Shown piece after piece: positions 25,840 to 37,072 of a stretch of DNA of 64,000 bases. Within the stretch, counting starts at the first letter, position 1. Every line of letters starts with the position of its first letter. Under the pieces are notes generated by a model. The model saw nothing but the letters and a program-made list of their open reading frames with translations, made no database searches and had not been told where the DNA came from. The DNA lies in the NCBI RefSeq assembly GCF_937616625.2, contig NC_065571.1:27912201-27976200 (forward strand), in the 5' to 3' direction. The translations under genes were made by a program, and so were the position numbers. Origin of the DNA: Mercurialis annua. Lineage: Eukaryota; Streptophyta; Magnoliopsida; Malpighiales; Euphorbiaceae.

Positions 25840-28800
25840 TTAATCTTCACTAACATATGAAGAGCTTTCCTTCCAACGCGCATACAAATATAATGACGAA
25901 GTGTAACGAGAACGGTGTTCTTTGACATCATAATCATGCCCCATAACTTTCCCATCAACGAAGAACTCAGCAGCGGAAAACATATGAACTCCACAATCAC
26001 TACGAAGAGTGAGAAAAAATGATAAAAAAACATAAGACATAAGGTTGACATATGGTGACATTAAGTTCATATTCGTTCACCAAAACTCTTTAATATACCG
26101 CAACTAAATAAAATTAAAAACAAATTATAGACTTACACATCATTTTGGATAAGCATGTTTTCCACAATCTCTATTCTGAACGGATTAGTTACTCTCTTTT
26201 CCTCGTAAGCACCGGCAGTAGTATCTATGTTATCTTGAGAATCATAAAAATTGGTAGCTTGAAGGAATAGTGGAAGCAACACACTATAGCAGGTAACATA
26301 TTCAGTTGCTGATCTGTCATATTGCTCCGACCTCAACAAATTGCAGATATAGATGCATCGTTCTTTGAAATTCAGACGAGCCAAAATCCAATGCCAATCG
26401 TTAACACAACTGATCGGAAAAAAACATTGTCAACATCAGCCCACTTAGTATTGCAACGGATAGAACCACCTTTAATGTAGACAGCCATTGTATGTTTCGA
26501 AGAAACAAGTGACACGTCTTTCTTTTTCATGTATGCTGTGTAGAGAGTTTGCATACGCCGATCAAAAAAATTATCAGTAGACGTACATCTACTGTTTGCA
26601 GGACATCCATATTTCATTTTCTTTCTCAGATAATAAAAGAGAACATCTACATGCTGCTAAAAGAACAAAAATTAAGGTTAAGTAGCCATACAGTGTACTT
26701 ATGATTAACAAAACTATCGTGAGTAATTCAAATAATAAACAAACAAAATTAAAAAAAAGAACAAATAAAAGAAGAAGGTATACTTACAGAACACTCAATA
26801 GGCTTTCCAACATGGTAGAGATGGTAATACAAAGATTTCTTTTCAATATCAACCACGCCAAGAGAAAGACGGGGATGGAAGATGTCAATGTTTGGATCGT
26901 ATAACCAGCTTTGCCTTCTAAACAAACAAAGAAAAAACAAATTAAATAAGTGAGCATAAAAATAAATGAAAATAAAGTAAGTTGAGATACGAACTTGCTG
27001 CCTTTAGGACGTCCTTTTTCCAGCCAATTATGAATGATGTCTTGTTTGGTGGCATCACTAAATAAAATGTGATTAGCATTAAATGGACAAATACATACTT
27101 TATAACTAGTTTGCGTCGGTATGATGCGGCCTGAAGATGGACCCTACTACCAAAAACATAAGAGAGGACACAGTAAGTAATCTGATATCAACTCTATATA
27201 TAATTTATGTGAACCATCCTATATAAAATTAAATTATAAATAGAATTTAAAGCAAACTATACCTCTCCTTTGATTTGAATTCAGCAATAGATTCACTTGC
27301 ATTTTTGTTAGTCTGGTTAATGGTGTCATCTGCTGGAGATTTTAAATTCACCTCGCTTTGTCGCGAAACCTAGTAAATTGACAATAAACAAATTAATATA
27401 GCTAAGCAAAACAGCTTAATTTCAAATTTTTAAATATACCTCAAAAGTCGGAGAGATAACATCAACGTGTTCGGAAGAAACAAGAAAACAAGGTTCACCA
27501 CGGTCATCCTTGCCTTCATGTACTGCCTTCTCGCAAACCGAATCTTCCAATTCAATTTTTTCAGCACCTTCTTCTTCATCAGCAGATTCCCTACCATCCG
27601 TTTCTTTGCTGGAAGTAGCTTTAGTATCAGCAAAAATAGGAACAGATACTTCAACTCCTCGTTCCGTTACTATAAAAGTACCATTTTTACTTTGTTTCTT
27701 TGAAATCTCCTCTGCGGGAAGAACAACCTTTTTTTCTTTGTCAACACTTGTCTGCAAGCCATCAGAAACATCATGTTTCTCAATTTCAACCTGATACAGA
27801 TATGGAGTTCATATTAGGTTCATATCAAGTTACAATAACATAATATGAAATAACATACATTATATTTAACTTAACTATAAGTGATAAAAGTACGAAATAC
27901 ATAAATCAAAACAAATTACAGTTTTAAAATCACCAATAAGAGTTAGCCTTTCATTTAATGAATTGACAACTGTCAAAAGTTCGGAACATTTGGAAGTGAA
28001 TAAACGTTTCAAATCCATTATATCATCCTTCATCGTCTTTTGACCAGCCATCAAAATTTCCAGCTTCTCTTCCATAATAGTTAAATTCGAAGTGTTCGAC
28101 GTTGATTCACCGTCCTTCAATATATCAAATGCTGGAAATAACTCTTCTTGTTTCCCTTAATGTTTTTGAATAAGTCACCTAGACGAAGGGCATTCCTCTC
28201 TGCCGGGGTTGGAACAATCGATCGGAAAATCATCTACACATAACAAATAAAAACCATATATGAAAACAGAGCAAATGATAAATTAAATTTGAAAAATTAA
28301 AAATTTAACACATATGAACCTCATCGGATGCAATCTCAACAAATAAATCCTTGTCAACATCAATGTATATTGCAGGAACGAATGCTTGCCACCTTAGAAT
28401 CCGCGGGATAGCAGCTTTGTTCACTAGCTGAGCAAAGGTATTATCCACCGCCGGACAACACTCGTAGAACCAACATACCAGTGCATATGGGAAACCTTGA
28501 AGGCGATACTAGTAAATGTTGTCTTCAATAATAAGAGATCCCGAACTAAGAACAGCTCTTTTCGACAAAGAATCAAACGTGTACTTGAATACGTCAATAC
28601 CCCATGGATAGTCATTCAAATCAGCCGAATCAACTACGTCAAAGTCCTTCAAAGGGATACGAGCAGTCTTCGGTGAAGCAAGCAAGAAATTATGCAAAAA
28701 TTGCCTAACTTTAAAAAAGTCTTGAAGGGTCTGTTTAGAAACAGATTGCAACTCGCTGAAGTACTTATCCAAAATGCCATTTTCAACTTTTGTATAGGCA

Positions 28801-29858
28801 TACTTACTGCTGTCACCTTGATAGATTAAACCCGAGACCAAAGCAAATTCGTCGATTCCGAATTTCAGCCTATGACCGCCAACCTCAAACCACAACTCAG
28901 ACTTGTTTAGCTGCTCAACCTCCCTCAATAATAAACAATGTATGATCGAATTTTACACTTTGATCTTAGGAATATCAAGGAAGTAGCTAAAGCAAGAGTG
29001 TCTAAACTTTTCCAATTCACCTGGAGTAACAGTCGATTTGATATCAGAAATGACATCGTATGACATGCGCGTATCCATCTTCGAGTGAACACGATCTTCT
29101 CGATTTACTTTAAACTGCCATAGCTGTACGGAAATTAGAGTGAAAATTGTTAGATATCAAAAATCTCACCCAAACAAAATTCAACTCTTTTTATGTTTTG
29201 GTGTTCAAACTTAAATAGAAAATAAGTTATTCAAAAGCACAACCATACACATTAAGTTCTTATCAAATAGCATACAAGAAACATTGCCAACTTTGTAAAT
29301 CCAACTTCTAACATTCCTCTCAAAACAATGCCAAAAAATAACCAAATCAAAACCTAAAATTTCATTGTCAAACCCAATAGAATGGTGGAATTAACCTTCA
29401 AAAACTGACTTTGTGAACCCTAAAAAATTAATTTCAGAACTGTACCTTCAAAACTACCAACCAACCTAACCAGAATTTTACATAAACAGAATTCCAAACA
29501 CTCATACTAAAACAGAATTTCAAACAATCATATAACAGAATCAATTTATTATTCTAAGACATCAAACAAAAATGAAACAGTAGGTTCTTAATGTTCAAAT
29601 TATAAAATAATGAAATCATACCTTAGGAGCAGATTTCTTGGATTCAGTTCTGGAAATGCCTTTGTATTTCTTTGATATTAGAGGTAAATCATCTGCATGT
29701 CTCTTCTTATTCAAATTTATAGGAGATGGAGGAACTGAAGCTTCTACGGTTGATACCACCTTTTTCTTTTTTGAAGCTTTTTTTGCAACGGCCTTCTTAC
29801 CCATATCTGCGATTTTGATGTTGTCGTAATTATCAGTGGCACCGCGTGTAGTCACCAT
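25840..29858 (-). pseudogene. Antisense ULP1/SENP-type cysteine peptidase gene with DUF1985 domain, cargo of the CACTA
   Basis: It starts at the ATG at 29858 and runs right to left in about nine exons. Introns I can place by GT-AG and frame include 29621-29124, 28319-28234, 27919-27791, 27439-27370 and 26136-26000. The N-terminus is Lys-rich. Exon 2 carries a DUF1985-like domain (LWFEVGGHRLKFGIDEFALV; YRLQGFPYALVCWFYE; PRILRW). The C-terminal part is a C48 (ULP1) peptidase: catalytic His in the DWHW block near 26390, Cys in DCGVHM at about 25985-25998, and the Asp position read as Asn (IYICNLLRS, near 26340). Defects: stops at 28955-28953 and 28511-28509, a frameshift near 28150, and a one-base T-run shift just before the His motif (26417-26423). 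ULP1 enzymes cut SUMO from proteins. ULP1-like genes are well known as cargo of some plant DNA transposons, and their role there is unclear. Confidence 0.85.
26000..26136 (-). other. Intron in the ULP1-type gene just before the catalytic Cys
   Basis: On the reverse strand it starts GTAAGT and ends TTCGTAG. Splicing places the DCGVHM block directly after the preceding exon in frame. It contains the TGTCAACCTTATG motif that also recurs in the 5' subterminal region of the CACTA. Confidence 0.8.
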
Positions 29859-30661
29859 GGATTTAGGTCATAAGAAAAACAAGGTTGATTAGGAAGGAAA
29901 GAAAGAGTTTTAATTAGGAAGGAAATCAATTGTAAAATTATGAAATACCCATTTCCCGCTACATGAAAAGAAAAGGAGGTAAATTATATGGTGCACTAGA
30001 AACACATTAAGACATATATACCTTAGATAGGGATAAAATAGGAATAACAAATTTAAAAGGTGTTGAAAATAAAATAATGTTTTCAATAGAGGTATTTTTC
30101 AAGGAAGTTTTTTTAAATCGATAATATAAACTTTTGAGATTTTAATTGATTTGGTATAATTTTAATAATTAAAAACATTAATTTTTTTTTATTTTGATTA
30201 GGGTTAATTGTGCATATACAAAACTGGACAAGCAAATTTTCGAGGTGTGGCTAAATACTCGACGAGCTTTAACCCTGACCTCGAGTTGTTCTTGTTCAGT
30301 TCTGCATAAACTCGATGATGGGTTAATATTGGACGAGTTTATGCCTAACATCGAGTTTGTGCTTGTCCAGTTATGTCAAACTCGATGTCAGGCTTTGTTT
30401 TCGTCGAGTATGTAGCCCAACCTCGAGTTATTATGAAAATTACTGTAATTAAACAATAAACCTCCCACTTTTCTTTAGAACCTAGAATCAAAACGAGGGA
30501 AAAGAAATCCTCTAATCTTCCTCTTTCCACAACCCGAACCCTAGCCTCTAAATTCATCAAATTTCCATCATAATCTTATCATATCATCAACCAAAATCAC
30601 GGTATCAACAAAGGGACGAGCTAAAAGAGTTGGTTCAAAAGGGAAAGCTTCAAGTTCAACC
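29859..30661. other. Divergent spacer between the ULP1-type gene and the Athila-related ORF
   Basis: No gene. At 30238-30430 there are about three ~70-bp units with AACTCGA / TCGAGTT arms, the densest of the five clusters in the CACTA. Two genes diverge from here, so the stretch probably holds both promoters. The ORFs on both strands across it are repeat shadows. Confidence 0.65.
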
Positions 30662-31423
30662 ATGCCTCCGAAATTTGTTAGAAGAGAAGATTTGTCCTCA
30701 AATTATGATTGTCCATTTCCGATTTTCTCCGACGAAGAAGGTATTCGTTACGAAACCATTTCACGCAAGCCTATTGTTATACCTAGATATTTTGATTATG
30801 CTTTGTTGACTAGGTTGGGTTTGAAATTAAAAATGGATGAAATAGTTGGTAGAATGAGTTTAAATTTTCTTGCACATGGTAAGTATCAAGTTTATAGAGA
30901 GTTAACTAGAGAATTTTATACCACTTTGAATTATTCCTCTAAGAATGAAAAAGAAATTTCTTTTAGGATAAAAAGGCTTGATTATAGTTTAGGGTATGAT
31001 TTTATGAATCAGAAATTGAAGTTGCCTAAAGGTGGCATTAGAGGTTGTCCTTCAAATTTTGATGTTAATAGAGTATGGAAGCAATTGACCGGTGAAGACT
31101 CGGTTGATTTACAACAAGCTTCTAATGGACTCATAATTGAACCATCATATCTTATATTTCATAAATTCCGTTGTCATCCTATATGTGGTAAAAAAGAGTC
31201 GAATAGAGTAACGAAGGATGATTTACTAGTACTTGACTATTTAGTGCGACATTCGGCAAAAAGTGTTGATTTCATACACTTACTTTTTAAAAGCATGATG
31301 ACCATGGCCACATCATCTAAAGTTGCACTTGGAAATGGTCATTTAGTAACTTGTATATCCTTGCTTCATAGTGATATTGATGAGGATAATTTGCAGAAGA
31401 TCGAATGTTTGGGGGATGCGTAG
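30662..31423 (+). CDS. Athila accessory-ORF-related protein carried by the CACTA
   Basis: A 253-codon ORF (ATG at 30662) without introns and without a recognisable enzyme motif. It shares ordered blocks with the accessory ORF of the Athila element in this window (43450-44796): ELTREFYTTL against ELTREFFSTL, ISFRI in both, a W-x2-LT block, and KDDLLVL against KSDLLAL. I think it belongs to the plant-transposon protein group that Pfam names after ATHILA ORF-1, but this is from memory and unverified. It lies head to head with the ULP1-type gene. It ends at TAG; weakly coding-like sequence rich in Glu, Lys and Arg continues to about 31800 in broken frames, so the protein may originally have been longer with a coiled-coil tail, as in the Athila copy. 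Confidence 0.7.
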   Translation: MPPKFVRREDLSSNYDCPFPIFSDEEGIRYETISRKPIVIPRYFDYALLTRLGLKLKMDEIVGRMSLNFLAHGKYQVYRELTREFYTTLNYSSKNEKEISFRIKRLDYSLGYDFMNQKLKLPKGGIRGCPSNFDVNRVWKQLTGEDSVDLQQASNGLIIEPSYLIFHKFRCHPICGKKESNRVTKDDLLVLDYLVRHSAKSVDFIHLLFKSMMTMATSSKVALGNGHLVTCISLLHSDIDEDNLQKIECLGDA

Positions 31424-32782
31424 CTTAATGAAACTATGCTCCGTAAAGCCGACATTCTTGATCTGGATGGAGAATTAATGAATGTAAAGGACCGAATTGT
31501 TATTTAATTAAAACTGGCCAGCCGAGAAGAGGAAAGGGAAGAAAATAAGAAATTGAAGATGACCGTGATGAAGATGAGGAAAATGTATGTAGAGAACTCG
31601 AAACCGAGAATGCTCAAGATGAGGTGGTAAGGGATGATGTCGGTTTAGATCAACCGAGAGAGGAGGAAGTGAGGCGACCAAGAAAGCCGAAGCGAAGGGG
31701 ATATTTTGAAGAGGATGTACTTTCTTTGTTAAATGAAACAAAGTCGAGGTTGACTAATATTGAAACATCTATCTAAGAGATTAAACGAGAACAACGAAGG
31801 TCACATCGCTGATGGAAGGCTTGTTTCGGCACCTTGGGAGCACATGATCCTTTACCTCCACATACATCGGAGAATTAAGGTTAGTAACAAACAAATTATT
31901 TTGATTATTTCATATCTGTCTGCTGTCATGCATTAAAATGTTATTAGTTGGTTTATGTCATTCATTTGGTTTCAGGGCATTACTTTTCTTCCTGAACCAA
32001 TCTGTTTTCCAAATTGCAGATAAGGTGGGTGGCTGCTGTATAATTGCATAGCTGTTTCTAAATGTCTAATTCTGGATATGCTGTTTTGAAGACTTGGAGA
32101 TGCAGTTTTTAAGACGTGGAGCTGAAATTGTATTGTTGATTATGGATTTGGTATTTTTAATTTGGAGGTTTATGTATTTGAACACGAGTAGGTTTAATTG
32201 TGATAAAATCATGTGTTATTAGTAGGTCTGAAATGTTATTATCAAGAGTGAATATTAACAGGTCTGAATGCTATTATCAAGTTTGAATATTAATAGGTCT
32301 GAATGCTATTATATAAAAAGTTTGAATATTAACAGGCCTGAATTAATGTTAATAATTATGCGTTTGAGAACTTTAGTAGGTCAAAAATAAAAGTGGTCAC
32401 ATTCGTGATTTTAAACTAAAAAAAATACTCAACACTTGTTAATTCTGGATCATTGTACACTAATATTTTTTTGTAAAAATTTAAAATTTAAGTTTATTAA
32501 ATTGTTATCAATTAGGATAGCTAGATGACTTTTATTGACTAAGTTTTCTTATAAAGAAAAAGAATAAAAAGTGATAAATTTAAATATTTATGAATAAAAA
32601 ATATATGTAATTAATTTCTTACATCGGTCTTTAAGCTTTTATTTTTCGGTTGAGACGATTTTTTAATATTTAAATATTTAAATATTTAAATTTGTTAATA
32701 TATTAGGATATGATCTAGATAATTATATTTTTTTGCTAATTTGTTTCATAAAATTTAGTGTCACATTATTAAATGTATAAAC
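31424..32782. other. Spacer of the CACTA left of the Tat-like insertion
   Basis: 31424-31860 looks like the decayed 3' part of the preceding ORF. 31994-32230 is partly duplicated at 55400-55531 on the other side of the insertion. At 32222-32345 an AGGTCTGAATGCTATTAT-type unit repeats three to four times. 32640-32700 is simple AT-rich repeat. No other gene is seen. Confidence 0.6.
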
Positions 32783-32787
32783 TTTAT

Positions 32788-33208
32788 TGATGGATAAAGG
32801 ACCAGAACAAGGGACAAGACTCACTACAACGACCCTAAATATGGACCCAGAGACTGATCTATTCAGGTCCCTGACCCAGTACGCAGCTATAACAGCTGAA
32901 GATATCAAGATAACACCGAAATCCCTTAAGATCAGGGATAGAGACGAATCTCAAAGAGATAACTGAGACTAATAGAGAAACAATACTATTATGATACAAA
33001 GACTATGCAATATATATATAGACGAAGCCTAAGCCAGGTAACTTTCATATTCACTTCTCATCATTACTTTCACTGAGACCTCATCAGAGACTGACTTAGG
33101 CATCGGAGGGTGTTCGAGCCAACACCGGCTCGAATCCTTCTAACCTGTTGATCTTAGCAGGTGGGAGCTCAGCGACAATAGTGACAACGACGATCATCAA
33201 AACCATCA
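32788..33208 (+). repeat. 5' LTR (421 bp) of the Tat-like element
   Basis: Starts TGATGGATAAAGG and ends AACCATCA. A TATATATATAGA stretch near 33009-33021 could serve as a TATA box. A perfect 8-bp stem (TTCGAGCC, loop AACACC, GGCTCGAA) lies at 33113-33134. Confidence 0.95.
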
Positions 33209-33210
33209 TT

Positions 33211-33228
33211 TGGCGCCGTCTGTGGGAA
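33211..33228 (+). other. Primer binding site of the Tat-like element
   Basis: TGGCGCCGTCTGTGGGAA follows the LTR end by two bases. The TGGCGCCG start is common in Tat- and Athila-type elements; I do not name the tRNA with certainty. Confidence 0.75.
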
Positions 33229-33275
33229 CGACATTTGTTTCTAATATAAGTTTTAATCTTGGTTTTGAAGACGGA

Positions 33276-35288
33276 ATGGAGGGAAGAGAAGAACCACCAC
33301 CGCCGGGGGTGGTCGTGACAACAGCAGGCTTACCAGCAAGCGGTGGTCCGATCATCCCATCCCTGATGCCCGAAGGAGGAATCAAAATTAACGTTCCGAT
33401 ATCCAGTGGAACCATACCAGCAACCACGGGAGTCGCGTACGACATCACACCACCACCCATGATGAGAAACGTTCAGGGCATACACCCACTGAGGAACACA
33501 ACCTCACCGTGGGGATATTATACTCCACAATATCAGCCACCTATGACCTATTAGCAACAGGTAGGAGGATGGTATCCAGGTTGTTATCCGTGGAATTAAC
33601 CTAACCAACCAGGGTATCCGCGACCCGTCCAGCCTATTCCCTTCCCGTCCCTAGACACAGAAGGAACAGTGACGTCAACGGCGCAGATACCCACATATGT
33701 ACCCCAGGGGGTGCCTATGCCACCCCTCTATCATGAGGCAGTAATGAAAAGCATCAATGACTTCCAGGACCACCTGATAGGACTGGCAAGAGATCAAGAG
33801 AAATTCGCAGAAAAGCAAAACCAGGGAGTTGACGTAGGGACCAGACGTGGAAAGGATCCCCCAGTCACTAAGGCAAAAGAAAGAGGAAATGCACCGAGAA
33901 GAGGACAATCAGAGCCCATACTATAAAAGGAGAAGGAGGGGCTAGACAAGGGACCAGGAGCAGTCCCGCTCCTGGGAGATAAGACAGCCCAGGAGAAGGT
34001 CGCAGAAGCAGCGGTGCGGAATAGCGGTCGAATTCATGTAATTGAAGACGACAAATCAAAAGGAACCAAGATGCCAGGGAAGCACAACAAGGACGCAGAA
34101 AGCCATTCATCCAACAAGAGGAGAGGAGCAGACGAAAGGAGCAACATTGACGAGAATATTAAAAACGCCATGAAGAAATATCAGAAAGAAGGCAAGGGAG
34201 CAGAGGAGGAGTGAGAGGACGAAGATTCCCCACTCAACTCAGAGATACAGTCGGTAAGGTTCCCTTCAAGGTTTAAATTACCAACTTTTGAGCCTTTTGA
34301 TGGAACAGGAGATCCAAAAAGCCACATCTCAAAGTTCAAGACGATCATGATGCTACAAGATGTGACTGATCCCATGCTCTGTAGAGTGTTCCCTGTGACG
34401 TTAAAAGCATCGGCGCAAAAATGGTACTCATGTCTTAAGGCAGGGTCAATAAGTTCCTTCTCCGACTTAGCATCAGCGTTCAAAGCAAGGTTCAGAACAA
34501 ATATCCCCATGCAGAAGAGTTCCAGCGACTTAAGGAAGTGCAAGCAAGGAGAGAAGGAGACCCTCAAAAATTTCGTAGAAAGATTCAACAAGGAAGCAGT
34601 GCAAATCGAAAACCTGAAACATGACACAGCCATCGAAGCAATGAAAATGGGAACAAAGTTTGAAGAACTCCGTGACAAGATCCTGATGAAAAAGCCGACC
34701 ACCTTTCAAGACTTAATGCTGATCGCTCATAAATATGTGGAACTAGACGAAGCCCGAAGAACCCTCACGAAACAACATGAGCACACCAAGCAGGATAGTT
34801 CCAGATATCGAGGGAAGAAGGAGGAAGAACGGCCACAGACTCAGCGATATGGCGCAGGGCATAGACCCTACGATTTCACCCCGTTGAATAAAGCCCCAGT
34901 ATACATACTCAGCTAGATGAAACAGAACCGAGAAATGTTCAACACACCCCGGAAGATGGACCCGGACATCCAGAGAGACAAGAGCAAATACTGTCGCTTC
35001 CATGAGGGCTATGGCCACGACACGGACAGATGTTGGGACCTTAAAAGAGAAATAGAGCAGCTAATCCAGTCTGGACTCTTGAAGAAGTTTGTCAACGACA
35101 GACCCGGAGACAAAAGAAAAGGGGAGTCAACAGAAAAAGAGGAACAAAACAAGAAGCAGAAAGAGGTCGCAGGCGTAGTAAACGTGATAGAAGGAGGAGA
35201 GCCCTACAACAATAATCAGAAAAAGAAAAGAAACAGAAGAGGGTCGGCCACGGTGTTCGCAATTGAAAGAGAAGTAATCCCAGAGATA
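33276..35288 (+). pseudogene. gag of the Tat-like element, five in-frame stops
   Basis: One frame from the ATG at 33276 is interrupted by stops near 33552, 33597, 33924, 34212 and 34914, with no frameshift. The N-terminus is Pro/Gly-rich and low in complexity. The capsid-like domain is around 34230-34750 (LKASAQKWYSCLKAGSISSF, LKNFVERFNKEA). A single C/H zinc motif follows at about 34990-35040 (YCRFHEGYGHDTDRCWDLK). The frame then runs into the Athila insertion at 35289 and resumes after 48140 in the same frame with the protease. Confidence 0.88.
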
Positions 35289-36905
35289 TGATAGGAGTAA
35301 AATTACTCCTATATTCCGAGTCGTTTCTAAGCGTATTTAATCACTTTTATCGTATTATGCATACATTATTTAGTATTTTTATGCTTTATGGTGTGTGTTA
35401 GTGTTTCAAGGATTATTTAGTGATTATGGAGCATTTTGAGCAATAAAGAGTATAAATCGTGGATTAGATCGAGGTCGTGAAGCTTGGGAATGAAGAAAGC
35501 ACATTTGCACACATGAAAATCTGACCCCGGCGCATTCATTGGCAATTTTGGAGCAGATAATGACTTCAAATGACTTTATGTTCTTCATAAGAAATAAAGT
35601 AGACATCCTAAGCTTTCCAGCGGTTCAAGAACCGACTCATTTGGAGTTTTCTACATCGAGTTATGAAGTTTTTAAGTTAGTAGTTTCGCAGCTGAAATTG
35701 TGTCTCGAACGGGAAAGAGTGTCCCGAACGAGAGCTTTGCTCTCGGTTACAAGTTTTTCGAACGTAACCTAGGTTCCCGTTCGAGACCATGTGAAAATTG
35801 GCTGTGTCTCGAACGGAACCAAGGGCTTCCCGAACGAGACAAGAGTAAAACACGCATGCTTCAGGATTTGATTTGGACTGAAATTCTTCCTCAACTCACA
35901 ATTACAACTCCTATTACAAATTGATTTGCAATACGAATTAGAAGACTCCGGAACTCCTCCTACTATATAAAGACCTTGTATTAGCCTCAATTTAACATAT
36001 AGATTAGACATTAGATTAGAGTAGTTATAGTTTAGTTTTTATTAAATAGCTTTTAGTTTAGTTTTTTCCAGCAGTTTATAAGTAGTTTATAATTAGTTTC
36101 TGCAAGACGATTGTTGAAGATTTCAAGCTTAATCAAGACGATTCTTTCCGAAATTGACAACTCCGGTATTTATTGTTTAATTATGCTTTCTTCTTCATCA
36201 TCCTTCTTGTTTTGTTTCAGTTTTATTATGAGTAACTAAAACCCTTGTTCGAGGGTTGATATGAACTTATAAATTGGTAATTATTTGGATTGGATGGATT
36301 AGTATTAATTCGTGTCTTAATTATTAATCTTATTGCTTGGATTAAATTAGCTACTTAGTTCATGAGTTTGTGTTTAGTTAACTAATTGAGAGATTGTTAA
36401 TTAAATAGACATAGATAATTAAGAACTTAGAGAAAAACGCCGTGAGAGCGGGTTGGAATTTAGGTAGTCATTGAGTTTGCTTCATAATTATAATTTGATT
36501 ATTTAATTCAGTTTTAATATCGTGAGAGCGAGTTAATAATTGGTTAGTTAATTAGGTTGTGATTTTATTCGGATCTTTGAGGCTTGAGAGGGCGGGATTC
36601 GGTGCTTTAGAATAGCTCGATTCACGATAAAATCACTAAAAAATCCTATTCCATAATTTTACTTATTTATTCGGGATTATCAATCCTTGAGCTTTTTAAT
36701 CTTATTGTTTTAAATCATATTTTATTATTTGTTTTCAGTTTATATTAGTTTAATTAAATTACAAAACCCTATTGATTTTTCTTGCTAGCCGATTAAAGAA
36801 TATTTGAAATTAGTGATTAAGTCCATTGTCTCTGTGGGATCGATACTTGGTCTTCCAAGTTATATTACTTGAGCGATATCGTACACTTGCGATTATTTGC
36901 CAACA
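35289..36905 (+). repeat. 5' LTR (1617 bp) of the Athila-like element
   Basis: Starts TGATAGGAGTAAAATTACTCC-like sequence and ends TTTGCCAACA. A good TATA box, TATATAAAG, is at 35964-35972. CGAACGGGA / TCCCGAACGA motifs at 35700-35840 also occur in the spacer after pol. The ORFs across the LTR are the same in both copies and show no domain, so I do not call them genes. Confidence 0.96.
35964..35972 (+). promoter_or_regulatory. TATA box of the Athila LTR
   Basis: TATATAAAG lies ~940 bp before the LTR end with no ORF conflict. An identical copy is at 47194-47202 in the 3' LTR. It would place the transcript start near 36000. Confidence 0.65.
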
Positions 36906-36911
36906 AGTTTT

Positions 36912-36929
36912 TGGCGCCGTTGCCGGGGA
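36912..36929 (+). other. Primer binding site of the Athila-like element
   Basis: TGGCGCCGTTGCCGGGGA starts six bases after the LTR end. This is the site usual in Athila/Cyclops-type elements, which I recall as tRNA-Asp complementary. Confidence 0.85.
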
Positions 36930-37072
36930 GCAATTGCAATTAAATTAATTAAAAGTATCTTATTCTTAGATTGAGTTAGTTCTATTTAAATTTAGTTATT
37001 TTTATACTTTGTGATTCTTGGATTTTACGTTGGTTTTCTTGTTTTTGTTTGCGCAGGAGTTTTGGTTAGTGT

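Noticed and set aside
25840..29858. ULP1-type gene as an ordinary host desumoylating enzyme
   Set aside because: DUF1985 type, stops, lost catalytic Asp and position within CACTA ends point to transposon cargo.
33210..33275. Gag start at 33210
   Set aside because: No ATG there, and it overlaps the primer binding site; the first ATG in frame is at 33276.
35424..36011. Small ORFs in the Athila LTR (repeated at 46654-47241)
   Set aside because: Identical in both LTRs because the LTRs are identical; no domain, and they overlap promoter sequence.
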